A stretch of DNA of 64,000 nt from positions 62,001 through 126,000 of the forward strand of contig NZ_CP126160.1 of NCBI RefSeq assembly GCF_030127145.1, read 5' to 3'. Positions 34,802-44,091 of this stretch are shown here, one piece after another. The DNA comes from Halobaculum halobium. GTDB taxonomy: Archaea > Halobacteriota > Halobacteria > Halobacteriales > Haloferacaceae. The position numbers were made by a program, and so were the translations under genes. The notes under the pieces are model-generated. The model was not told where the DNA came from and did not search any database. It saw only the letters and a list, made by a program, of their open reading frames with translations. The stretch's first letter is position 1; each line of letters starts with the position of its first letter.

Positions 34802-36829
34802 ATGTCTATTCGAGACGTCGATCAAAAGGCCCTCGACGTCTTCTCCGGCCGCGTAGTCCGAAAGGACCTTGTTCAGGATATCAAGGCCGGGGCAAACGTC
34901 CCGACGTATGTCCTCGAATATCTCGTCGGACAGTACTGTGCCACCGATGACGAGCAATCGATGGAGGAAGGGTTGGAGACGGTTAAGAAGATTCTCTCGA
35001 AGCATTACGTCCGCCCGGATGAGGCTGAATTCGTCAAAAGTGAAGTCCGTGAACGCGGTCGCTATCGCGTCATCGACAAAGTGACCGTCAGGCTCGACGA
35101 ACAACAGGACGCCTACATCGGGTCCTTCGTGAACTTGGGGCTCAGCGACGTTGAGATCAACGAGCATCTCGTTAGCAAGCATCCGAAGCTACTCGGCGGC
35201 GGTGTCTGGGCGGTTATCGATCTCGAGTATCTGCCCGACAACGCAAATTCCCAGAAGAGCTTGTTCGGTATTGACTCGTTCAAACCGATTCAGGTGTCGA
35301 ATCTCGATCTCGACCAGCTGAAAGAACGCCGCAGGGAGTTCACACGCGACGAGTGGCTCGACTTGTTGCTCCAGAGTATTGGCTATGACCCTTCCTCATT
35401 TGACCGCAGGGAGAAAATGCTATTTCTGCTCCGGTGTGTCCCTCTCGTCGAATCGAACTACAACTACGTGGAGCTCGGCCCTCGCGGCACCGGGAAAAGC
35501 TACCTGTACCGGGAGATCAGCCCGCATTCTATACTAATTTCCGGTGGGAAAACCACCGTCGCAAAACTGTTCTTGAACCTTAACACGGGGCGGATTGGCC
35601 TCGTTGGACGTTGGGACGTCGTCGCGTTCGACGAGGTCGGCGGTCTGCAGTTCTCGGACTCGGAGGCCGTCCAGATGCTCAAGGACTATATGGAGTCCGG
35701 AAGCTTCTCGCGCGGTACTGAGGAGCTGACCGCACAGGCGTCAATGGTCTACGTCGGCAATATCGACCTTGACGTCGAGGGTGTACTCAAGAGCTCTCAC
35801 TTGTTCAAGCCGTTCCCAGAGGACATGCAGGACCTCGCACTGATCGACCGCTTCCATTACTACCTACCAGGCTGGGAAGTACCAAAGATGCAGTCGTCGT
35901 TCTTTGGTGATCAGTTCGGCTTCATCGTCGACTACTTCGCGGAGTTCGTTCGCGAGCTCCGCAAGGAGTCGTACGGGGACGCAATCAATGAGGTGTTCAC
36001 GTTCGGCGATCATCTCAACCAGCGAGACGAAAAGGCCGTCCGCAAGACCGTCTCGGGACTACTGAAACTACTTCACCCGCACGGTGAGTACACGAAGGAG
36101 GAACTCAGAGAGTACCTCGAACTGGCGATGGAAGGGCGACGCCGTGTGAAAGAGCAGCTCAAACGGATGGGGGGTATGGAGTACCGGGCAGTGAACTTCT
36201 CATACATCGATCTTGAAACACGCGAAGAAACATTCGTGAGTGTGCCCGAGGAAGCAGAGGAGTCCCTGATCCCCCCCGGGACACAGCAGCCAGGCACGCT
36301 CTATACGATCGGCGAATCCGGATCCAAGAACGCCGTCTTCCGAATCGAAACACAGGCGTTGCCCGGCTCCGGGAAGACGAGCATCGCCGGCTCGACAGGC
36401 ACAGAGATGAAAGAGGAGTTCCAGACCGCGACAAATTACCTGCAAGCGAACATCCGGGAGTTGTCCCGGGATGAGTCGCTCGACGACTACGATATCAAGG
36501 TGCAGGTGCTGAATCCCTCGGACGCTGAGACAGGAACTGAGATCAGTATGGGCTTTCTTATCGGCATCATCTCCGGCATTCTGGATCGGCCTGTCCGGTC
36601 CCAAATGGTCGCACTCGGTGGACTGAGTCTCACGGGAGAGCTCGTTGAAGTAGACTCCCTCGTAGACAAGCTTCAGCTGGCGGTCGACGCTGGTGCCTCA
36701 ACAGTCCTGCTTCCCGCAAAAAACAAAGAGGATTTCGCCAGGATTCCAGATGAGCTTCTCGACGAGCTGGAGCTAGTGTTCTACACTGATCCGATCGAGG
36801 CCGCTAGCAAAGCGATGCAGTTGGAGTAG
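34802..36829 (+). CDS. brxL: BrxL Lon-like AAA+ protein
   Basis: 675 residues, typical for BrxL. N-terminal DNA-binding-like region; AAA+ Walker A VELGPRGTGKSYLYREI near 222-238, and WDVVAFDEVGGLQFSDSEAV (Walker B) near 277-296. The C-terminal Lon-like domain has EISMGFLIGIISGILDRP with the candidate nucleophile S582 and VDKLQLAVDAGASTVLLPAK with K623, so the Ser-Lys dyad appears intact. In type 1 BREX, BrxL forms barrel hexamers on DNA and is needed for phage exclusion. It is separated from pglZ by two antisense genes, giving it its own promoter. Confidence 0.92.
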   Translation: MSIRDVDQKALDVFSGRVVRKDLVQDIKAGANVPTYVLEYLVGQYCATDDEQSMEEGLETVKKILSKHYVRPDEAEFVKSEVRERGRYRVIDKVTVRLDEQQDAYIGSFVNLGLSDVEINEHLVSKHPKLLGGGVWAVIDLEYLPDNANSQKSLFGIDSFKPIQVSNLDLDQLKERRREFTRDEWLDLLLQSIGYDPSSFDRREKMLFLLRCVPLVESNYNYVELGPRGTGKSYLYREISPHSILISGGKTTVAKLFLNLNTGRIGLVGRWDVVAFDEVGGLQFSDSEAVQMLKDYMESGSFSRGTEELTAQASMVYVGNIDLDVEGVLKSSHLFKPFPEDMQDLALIDRFHYYLPGWEVPKMQSSFFGDQFGFIVDYFAEFVRELRKESYGDAINEVFTFGDHLNQRDEKAVRKTVSGLLKLLHPHGEYTKEELREYLELAMEGRRRVKEQLKRMGGMEYRAVNFSYIDLETREETFVSVPEEAEESLIPPGTQQPGTLYTIGESGSKNAVFRIETQALPGSGKTSIAGSTGTEMKEEFQTATNYLQANIRELSRDESLDDYDIKVQVLNPSDAETGTEISMGFLIGIISGILDRPVRSQMVALGGLSLTGELVEVDSLVDKLQLAVDAGASTVLLPAKNKEDFARIPDELLDELELVFYTDPIEAASKAMQLE

Positions 36830-37011
36830 TAGTGCTTAGAAGTCTATGCGTTCGCTCCTGATGAAGGGCCATAATCCCATCACGTTGGGTGTTCTATCGA
36901 CATCTTAGCACTGAGCAATCGTGGTTGCACACGATCGATTGGAGGGTCACTTACGTCGATAAGCCGATCTGGCCAATATCAGCTAGCCAAATCACTAAGT
37001 GGACCGCAGTA

Positions 37012-37028
37012 AAGGATATGTTATCCTT
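37012..37028. promoter_or_regulatory. Palindromic operator before the AddB-like gene
   Basis: AAGGATA-TGT-TATCCTT, a perfect 7-bp inverted repeat with 3-bp spacer ending 2 nt before the ATG at 37031. For a leaderless gene this covers the transcription start, the classic place for a repressor. Confidence 0.6.
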
Positions 37029-37030
37029 AA

Positions 37031-40000
37031 ATGTCTGAGTCTGAGACCGCCAAACTCCTCTTTGGGCCCTCGTTTTCAACGCTTCGGAAGGCCACCTTCG
37101 ATCGGGGATGGGAGCTTGCCGATGAAGGAATTAGACGAGTCCTCTACATCGAATCAAACAATCGAGCGAGCGACGACGTTGCGGATGCATGGGCAGCTGA
37201 GCATCCGGCGCTCGCGATAGAGGTGACGACGCTCGACGACGTCGTTGACCACTGCTACGAGCAGCTATTCGGCGTCGGAGAGACGCTGGGACGACAGGAA
37301 CGACTCCGCCTGATCGAGCAAGCACTCATCGACGTCGACGAGGCTGGGGATCTCAACGGAGGCCCTGCACTGCTCGAAGAATTCTCACAGGTTTTCGCGA
37401 CCATCGAGGCGGCGGGCATCTCGACCGTAGAGATGCTCCGTGAATCGCTCGCCGACACGACACTCCCAGAGCGGATTCGTGATCCGACTGTAACAGCCTT
37501 TGAACGGTACACAGCTCTCCGTGACGACTACACGAACGAACGGACGCAGCCACGAAACGAACGGATCAGGGCCGTTGCTGAAGCCGAACCGTCGCTCCAG
37601 ACATGCTACCCCTCGGTTGACGTCGTGATCGTTGCTGATCGTCGATCGCTACCGAGCGTGGAATACCAGCTCATTGACCGACTCGCCAACGAGTTCGCGT
37701 TCTTCGCGACGCTGCCTGCCATCCACGAAGACACCGATGGCATCGGAACTGATCGTGCAATCGTCGACTGCTTCGAGGCGTTTCAGGCGCTCGGGTGCGA
37801 CCCGGAGTACGTTCCTCCAGCGGAAGAGGAGGCATCGACTCACGAGATCGCACAGCAGCTATACGTCCTTTCCGAGCGCGATGACCATGAGACAGCTACA
37901 GCTCTAGACGACATCGTGTGGCACGAGGCTCCAACACCGGAGCGGGAAGTGCGTCACGTCGCACGGAGCATCCGGCAGCAGCTTTCTGACGGCATTCCTC
38001 CGGAAGAGATCGCAGTCGTCGTCCCAGGCCTGATCTCCTACCGTGAACAGCTGGCGGATAGCTTCGACGCGTACGAGATCCCGTACGTAAGCTACGCCAA
38101 CAAAGTACTCCAGCAAACACACGTCGGGGAAGCAGTCCTACAACTAGTCTCTCTCTGCAGCGAGAATCCGCAGACAGACACGCTTGTCGAGTTAGTATCG
38201 AATCCAATTGTTGGTATCGATGACGTGGATCCGTCCACCGTAGCGGCGATGAATCGCCGGCTCCCCTCACAAGATTGCACAAGGCTTCTCACAGAGCTGT
38301 CAAACGAGGGGTACAGGACGACTGCGACACAGTTAGAGCAGATTCTCAACGACTGCCAGATGGTTCGGGGATCCGATATCACCCCAGCGGCGGCTATGGA
38401 GCAGATCGAGACGCTACTCGATCAACTCAGGTTAGCGTCACACATCTCCAACCACACCAACTCCGGTGATCGTGTCGACGCTACCCTCGAACAACGGACG
38501 CTCTCACAGATCCAGAGTGTATTAGATTCCGTCTCCGAGGTCGCTGCACTTGGCCTCGTCGACGATCCAGTCGACCGTATTGAACGAGCGTTGAGCGACG
38601 TTCGCGCGCCGGCTCCCAAACAAGACACGACGGGACGAGTCGAGGTGATGGGCCTCCTCGACGTACGGGGCAAAGCGTTCGAGCATATGTATCTCATCGG
38701 TGCGACGGCAGATGCCCTTCCGGCATCTCCTCAGCGACCGCTGTTCTTTGAAGAAATCGAGGATATTGTCCCGGCACTCCAGACAGATCCGGACGCAGTC
38801 GTCGACTCGGATCCGCAGCTAGACGCACGGTACGAGGTAGCTACTCTCCTAGCTAGTACTCAGACCGCACATTTCACTACGCCGGAAGCGACGATCAATG
38901 ACGACACAGTCCTTCCATCACCGATCCTGGATGAACTAGCCCGCGTTACTGAACTCGAGCCCTCGGAACCGCTCTCTGTTCATGGAACTGCTGAGGATCT
39001 CCAGCGGACCCTCGCGAAATCTGACACTGCGGAGTTGCACAATATGGTCCAGGCCTGCGTCGCGGCCGGTGATCTGACTGACTCACAGGCCACTCGGCTC
39101 AAAGACGGCGCAGAGTGTGCGGCCCATCGTAGCGATATTACTCTTTCTGACTATGACGGCCAGCTCGATACGAGTACCGTCGAGGCAGTATTTTCGGATG
39201 AGAAACTCGAGCGGCTTAGCCCAAGTCGCTTGAAGGGCTACGCGAAATGTGGATTCGCCTATTTCATGAACCGAGGGCTTGGGCTTGACGCACCGGACGA
39301 TATTTCGACGGAGCCGGACACGCTTGACATCGGTGATGTCGTTCATGAAACACTCGAGCGATTCTTTTCGCGACTGCAAACCACCCCCGGCGAACCAGTT
39401 GACCTCTCTGACTATGACTTCGAGATGCTCGAAATGCAACTTCTCACGGCAGCACTCGACGCCGAAGCAGAACTCGACCTCTCGTACGATAGTCCGTTCT
39501 ATACCACTTGGAAGAGCCACTTACTTGCCGGTCTGGCGACGCCAGCCGAAAATGACCATTACGATGCCTCAACGACTGGACAGCCAGCACCGGAGTCGGA
39601 ACATAGCCGTCGAGATCGCGGATTCTTCCTGCGGTTCTTAGAAGAGGAATACAGTAACGATAGCGAACTTCACCCAGCGTGGTTCGAAACACCGGTAGGA
39701 TTTGACCACGACACCCCCACATTCGAACTTCCGCTTCCGGATGGAACGACGGCGACTATTTCGGGAGTCATCGACCGTATCGATATTACGCAGGATGTGA
39801 CATCGGAACCTGCCTCAGTGTTCGATTACAAGACTGGTAGCACGAACCTCAAGCGGACGGTTGAAGGCGTCGAGTTCCAACTCCCGCTGTATGCTATCGC
39901 CGCCACACATGGAATCGCGACGACAACTGACCAACCATCGGCAGCTATAACCGTCGATGCTCATTTCTACGATATCGACGTCCCGAATGGCGTCTCACGG

Positions 40001-40315
40001 AAAGGACCGCTCTCTGAGCGCGTCGGGGACGGCCCGGCTGATCCTTCCTACGAGGCATTCCTTGAAGATCTAACACCACGACGGGTTCACCAGATCGACG
40101 AAGCGATCCGAAACGGCGCCTTTCATCCGTCGGTTCTCGGTCCGCGCGAGGCTGGGTGCAAGTACTGTGACTACAGCGATGTCTGTGATGTCCGACACCA
40201 CGACCGCTACGATCTTATCGAACATATCGACGAGGAGAATGCGACCGCATACGTCGCGGATCGGAGCCGTGAGATTGCCGTCGAGGATCGTCTACCGGGG
40301 GGTAGTGATGCATGA
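37031..40315 (+). CDS. AddB-like PD-(D/E)XK nuclease with Fe-S cysteines
   Basis: 1,094 residues. The N-terminal two thirds are an AddB-type, apparently inactive helicase fold (no canonical Walker A; SIRQQLSDGIPPEEIAVVV and VEVMGLLDVRGKAFEHMYLI are superfamily-1 landmarks). The C-terminal nuclease has SPSRLKGYAKCGFAYFMNR near 730-748, SGVIDRID and VFDYKTGST near 915-935, and GCKYCDYSDVCDVR near 1041-1054. One early and three late Cys match the 4Fe-4S staple of AddB-family nucleases. It overlaps the AddA-like gene by 4 nt. Together they should process DNA ends, as AddAB/RecBCD do in recombination and phage defence. Confidence 0.85.
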   Translation: MSESETAKLLFGPSFSTLRKATFDRGWELADEGIRRVLYIESNNRASDDVADAWAAEHPALAIEVTTLDDVVDHCYEQLFGVGETLGRQERLRLIEQALIDVDEAGDLNGGPALLEEFSQVFATIEAAGISTVEMLRESLADTTLPERIRDPTVTAFERYTALRDDYTNERTQPRNERIRAVAEAEPSLQTCYPSVDVVIVADRRSLPSVEYQLIDRLANEFAFFATLPAIHEDTDGIGTDRAIVDCFEAFQALGCDPEYVPPAEEEASTHEIAQQLYVLSERDDHETATALDDIVWHEAPTPEREVRHVARSIRQQLSDGIPPEEIAVVVPGLISYREQLADSFDAYEIPYVSYANKVLQQTHVGEAVLQLVSLCSENPQTDTLVELVSNPIVGIDDVDPSTVAAMNRRLPSQDCTRLLTELSNEGYRTTATQLEQILNDCQMVRGSDITPAAAMEQIETLLDQLRLASHISNHTNSGDRVDATLEQRTLSQIQSVLDSVSEVAALGLVDDPVDRIERALSDVRAPAPKQDTTGRVEVMGLLDVRGKAFEHMYLIGATADALPASPQRPLFFEEIEDIVPALQTDPDAVVDSDPQLDARYEVATLLASTQTAHFTTPEATINDDTVLPSPILDELARVTELEPSEPLSVHGTAEDLQRTLAKSDTAELHNMVQACVAAGDLTDSQATRLKDGAECAAHRSDITLSDYDGQLDTSTVEAVFSDEKLERLSPSRLKGYAKCGFAYFMNRGLGLDAPDDISTEPDTLDIGDVVHETLERFFSRLQTTPGEPVDLSDYDFEMLEMQLLTAALDAEAELDLSYDSPFYTTWKSHLLAGLATPAENDHYDASTTGQPAPESEHSRRDRGFFLRFLEEEYSNDSELHPAWFETPVGFDHDTPTFELPLPDGTTATISGVIDRIDITQDVTSEPASVFDYKTGSTNLKRTVEGVEFQLPLYAIAATHGIATTTDQPSAAITVDAHFYDIDVPNGVSRKGPLSERVGDGPADPSYEAFLEDLTPRRVHQIDEAIRNGAFHPSVLGPREAGCKYCDYSDVCDVRHHDRYDLIEHIDEENATAYVADRSREIAVEDRLPGGSDA

Positions 40316-43300
40316 GTGGGTCGGAAGATGACTCTTCTGAGGCCGACGACGTGATCCAGCTCACTGACGAGCAGGAGGCCGCGCTTGATCTGTCACGCAA
40401 TATCGCGGTGACCGCTGGTGCTGGTACAGGCAAGACCACGACACTTACCGAGCGGTACCTTACGATGCTTGATCCCGGTGCCGTTACGCCGGAGAACATC
40501 GTGACGATCACATTCACAAAAGACGCCGCGAACGAGATGCGCGAGCGAATCCGTGCTGCGGTCGACCAAGAACTGACAGCGGCCGACTCACAGACCCCTT
40601 ATGACGACTGGCGCGAAATCCGCGATGAACTCGAAAACGGCTATATTCACACGATTCACGCGTTCTGTAGCCGGCTGCTAACTGAGCATGCTGTCGAGGC
40701 CCCTGTCGATCCCAATTTCACAACGCTCGATGAAACGGATGCCGCACGCCTCCAGCGCGATGTTGTTACGCAGTTCATCGATCAGCACGAAGATGAACAC
40801 GGCCTCAACCTCTTAGCGAGACTGTGGTCCCGCGATTCACTTGAGGAAGTCTTAGTCGGTCTGCTCGATTCCCGTCCCGAAAGCACGCGTTGGGCAACCC
40901 ACTGGAAAGACAAGAGCCCAAACGAGTATCTCGATGTCGCCTGGGAGCAGTTCATACCGATCGACGGTGAGTTGGTTGAATCATGGTTCGCCGATCCAAT
41001 GTTCGTCGACGCGCTTGAAACACTCCGAGATATCCACACACGTGAGTTGGCGATCGATGATGGCGACGATGCGATGGAGAAGCTCGAGACGATCGATGAG
41101 ACTCTCCAACGTACGGGTGCCCTCGATGAAGAAGCGACGACACGCTCCCGACAGACGGCAGTGAATACCATCGCAAACGCACTGACAACCGGCGACGGCG
41201 ACCGGTACAGTCAAGATTACCGCATCTATGGTGCGAGCTCGAACGGTTGGGATGACTTTGAGGCCGAGCAGGAGGAGTTGCGGGCTGCGATCGACACGAT
41301 CCTTGAGACGATCGAACCGGAGACGCTGACAATCGTCGAAGATCTCTCGACGGAGCGCAACAGCAGTTACTACGTTCTCGCGCTCGCACGAGTATACGAC
41401 AAACTCGAAACCGCGTACGATGAGGTCAAAGCTGACCGCAACGCTCTCGATTATACGGACCTCATCGGAAGGACAATCTCGTTCCTGAAAAATCACGATG
41501 CCGCACGGACCGCGATACAGGAACAGTTCGACTACGTCATGGTCGATGAGGTTCAGGACACCGACCCACGTCAGTGGCGCCTAGTCCGTGCATTAACGGG
41601 GACCGATCCGCGCGAGTTCGATTCGCAGAACGTCTTCCTCGTGGGTGATGAAAAACAGAGTATCTATCGCTTCCGTGGCGCCGATGTGACCGCGTTCAGT
41701 GAAGCGCGGCATCGGCTCTCCGCGGCAAACCCAGAGGGCGTGTCTGCGGAATTGCCCCTGAGTGGTAGTTTCCGGACCGTCGAGCCGACGTTGTCATTCA
41801 TTAATGATCTCTTCGAGATGGTTTTCGAACCGGAAAGTGACGAGCGGCAGCCGTATGAAGCCGAGCCACAACGTCTCACTGCTGAACGACGAGAGGGAAC
41901 AGATATTGATGGACTCTGTGAATATCTTCTCGTTCCAGAGTCATCCGGAAACGGACTGCTTGACGCCGATAATCCACTGGAACAAGATCAGTTCATTAAT
42001 ACCGCCCATCGCGAAGCGAGCGCTCTCGCAGCACGTCTCTCACAGCTGTTTGCGGACCCACCACAAGTTTACGATGAGGAGACCGATGAATACCGCGATG
42101 CCGAACCCCGTGACGTGACAGTCTTACTCCGGGCTCGGACCCGACTAGAGTTCTACGAGCGCGCCTTTGATGAAGCCGAGATTCCCTATACCGTCGTCTC
42201 CGGGATGGGATTCTACGATAGCCCCGAGGTTACGGCCTTGGTGAATCTACTTCGAGTACTCGAAGATCCAACTAACGATATTGCCCTCTATGGAGTACTC
42301 CGATCACCGCTTTTCGGGGTCACTGATGATCGACTGGCACGCTCGCTCGCGGCAGGGAATAGGGACAGCGACTCGCTGTGGGCAGGCCTTCAGGATGCGG
42401 ATGGGAATCTCGCGGACGCATACGAACTCCTCACAGATTGGCGAGCCGCTGCCGGTCTCGATGCCAGCTCGGGGGAGCAAACAGGCATCACGATGTGGAG
42501 TTCTCTGCTTACCCGCGTGATCGACGAGACCGGTTACCTCGCAAGCATCAGCGCAGACGATCGCTCACAACAGGCGGTCGTCAACGTCGAAAAGCTCCGC
42601 GAGCAGTTCCGAAACTGGGAGGATCAGCGTGCACTCACGATAAGTGGTTTGCTGGATCGCATCGACCGGCAGCAAACATTGGCTAAACGTACTCCCGAGG
42701 CGACTATACACACCGAAACGGAGGGTGTAGAAATCAGGACAGTCCACTCAGCCAAGGGCTTAGAGTCGCGAATCGTCGTCGTACCGGAGCTAAACACTGG
42801 ATTCAATCAACGAGCGAACGTCGATGAGTACGGGAAGGTCTACCTCGACGAGATCTACGATGTTCCGTTCCTGGGTCTGAAAGCGCCGACACAGACCGAC
42901 CCGTTTGTTATGAAGGATACGCTTGTTCGCGATCGGCTAAAGGCTCGCCATCAGCGAGAGGATCGTGCCGAGCAGAAGCGACTCCTCTATGTGGCACTCA
43001 CTAGGGCACGGGATCACGTCATTCTCAGTGGGACAAACAGCTTGACTGTTGTAGAAGACGACGTCTATCCGAAGGGTAGCAATCCGGCTGACGCCTCCAG
43101 CTGGCGTGACTTTGTTGAGTCTGCCTTGTTTGAAGGGGTTGACCTGAGTGAGCTACTCGTGGCTGACTCGCTCGACGGCGAACTATCGACGAGCGACTAC
43201 CAGATCCGGCTCCCCCCGTCGCCAGCGGAGTGGAGCGGAACGGACGATACAACACCGGAGACAGCGCCGTCGATCGATACCCTCTCCCCCGAGCGACGTT

Positions 43301-44091
43301 CACGGCCAGTGCAACTCTCTGCGACGAACTACGCAAAGATCGTCACCGGGTATGCTGACGACACGGGCGTGAGCTTCGATCCTGGTGAGCCCGATCCGAC
43401 TTCACTCGCCGCTGAAAACGCGGACGACCAGTCAGCGACTGAGCCTGTGTCCTATTCGACTGATGATGGGAGTGTAACTAATGCTGAAGAAACCGAGGAA
43501 GATGCGGATACGGACAGCGGTGAGGATGGTCTCGCTGCCGCGTTTGGAGACGCTGTCCACCGGATCTGTGAACTTGACCGGCCTGAATCAGAGTGGGGTG
43601 ATATCATTAATGAAGCGTTCGAAATGCATGATATCGACCCGACACGAGCGAACCGAGATGAGATTATCACCCATAGCCGACGGGGGCTTGCGGCCGTCCA
43701 AACGCTTCACCGCGAGCTGCAGAACCCACTCACGTACAACGAGCTGTTCGTCAGGGCCTCGTTGGATGTCGGAGCGGTAATCGGATATATCGATCACCTC
43801 GCCGTCACTGACGATGCATATTACATCCTCGATTTCAAAACGAGTGATACCTCAGCGAGAGCGCCTACTGAGATCGCAGAGCGCTACTGGCCACAGCTAC
43901 GAGCGTACGCTGTTGCCCTTGCACAGCAGGACCCGCGGGAACGGGATATCCACGCACTGCTCTACTTCACCGATGCTGATCAGGTAGAGCGAACTAAAAT
44001 CACCCCTGAAGAGATCGGTGAGATCCGCACGACCATCCAGGAGACTCTCACGAAGGTTGCCGAGACAACGGAACTTGGTCCTGAAAGCTAA
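40312..44091 (+). CDS. AddA-like UvrD/Rep helicase-nuclease
   Basis: 1,259 residues. Superfamily-1 helicase motifs: Q-motif region DEQEAALDLSRNIAVT, Walker A AGAGTGKTT (K41), motif II MVDEVQDTDPRQW near 410, motif III VFLVGDEKQSIYRFRGADV near 443, and a late motif VEIRTVHSAKGLESRIVVVP near 805. The C-terminus is a PD-(D/E)XK nuclease: AAFGDAVHRICE near 1075, VGAVIGYIDHL and YYILDFKTSDTS near 1172. This is AddA organisation, the 3'-5' translocating strand motor with one nuclease site; the AddB-like partner supplies the second. Start overlaps the previous stop (ATGA). It ends tail-to-tail with the methylase gene, overlapping 4 bp. Confidence 0.9.
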   Translation: MSGSEDDSSEADDVIQLTDEQEAALDLSRNIAVTAGAGTGKTTTLTERYLTMLDPGAVTPENIVTITFTKDAANEMRERIRAAVDQELTAADSQTPYDDWREIRDELENGYIHTIHAFCSRLLTEHAVEAPVDPNFTTLDETDAARLQRDVVTQFIDQHEDEHGLNLLARLWSRDSLEEVLVGLLDSRPESTRWATHWKDKSPNEYLDVAWEQFIPIDGELVESWFADPMFVDALETLRDIHTRELAIDDGDDAMEKLETIDETLQRTGALDEEATTRSRQTAVNTIANALTTGDGDRYSQDYRIYGASSNGWDDFEAEQEELRAAIDTILETIEPETLTIVEDLSTERNSSYYVLALARVYDKLETAYDEVKADRNALDYTDLIGRTISFLKNHDAARTAIQEQFDYVMVDEVQDTDPRQWRLVRALTGTDPREFDSQNVFLVGDEKQSIYRFRGADVTAFSEARHRLSAANPEGVSAELPLSGSFRTVEPTLSFINDLFEMVFEPESDERQPYEAEPQRLTAERREGTDIDGLCEYLLVPESSGNGLLDADNPLEQDQFINTAHREASALAARLSQLFADPPQVYDEETDEYRDAEPRDVTVLLRARTRLEFYERAFDEAEIPYTVVSGMGFYDSPEVTALVNLLRVLEDPTNDIALYGVLRSPLFGVTDDRLARSLAAGNRDSDSLWAGLQDADGNLADAYELLTDWRAAAGLDASSGEQTGITMWSSLLTRVIDETGYLASISADDRSQQAVVNVEKLREQFRNWEDQRALTISGLLDRIDRQQTLAKRTPEATIHTETEGVEIRTVHSAKGLESRIVVVPELNTGFNQRANVDEYGKVYLDEIYDVPFLGLKAPTQTDPFVMKDTLVRDRLKARHQREDRAEQKRLLYVALTRARDHVILSGTNSLTVVEDDVYPKGSNPADASSWRDFVESALFEGVDLSELLVADSLDGELSTSDYQIRLPPSPAEWSGTDDTTPETAPSIDTLSPERRSRPVQLSATNYAKIVTGYADDTGVSFDPGEPDPTSLAAENADDQSATEPVSYSTDDGSVTNAEETEEDADTDSGEDGLAAAFGDAVHRICELDRPESEWGDIINEAFEMHDIDPTRANRDEIITHSRRGLAAVQTLHRELQNPLTYNELFVRASLDVGAVIGYIDHLAVTDDAYYILDFKTSDTSARAPTEIAERYWPQLRAYAVALAQQDPRERDIHALLYFTDADQVERTKITPEEIGEIRTTIQETLTKVAETTELGPES

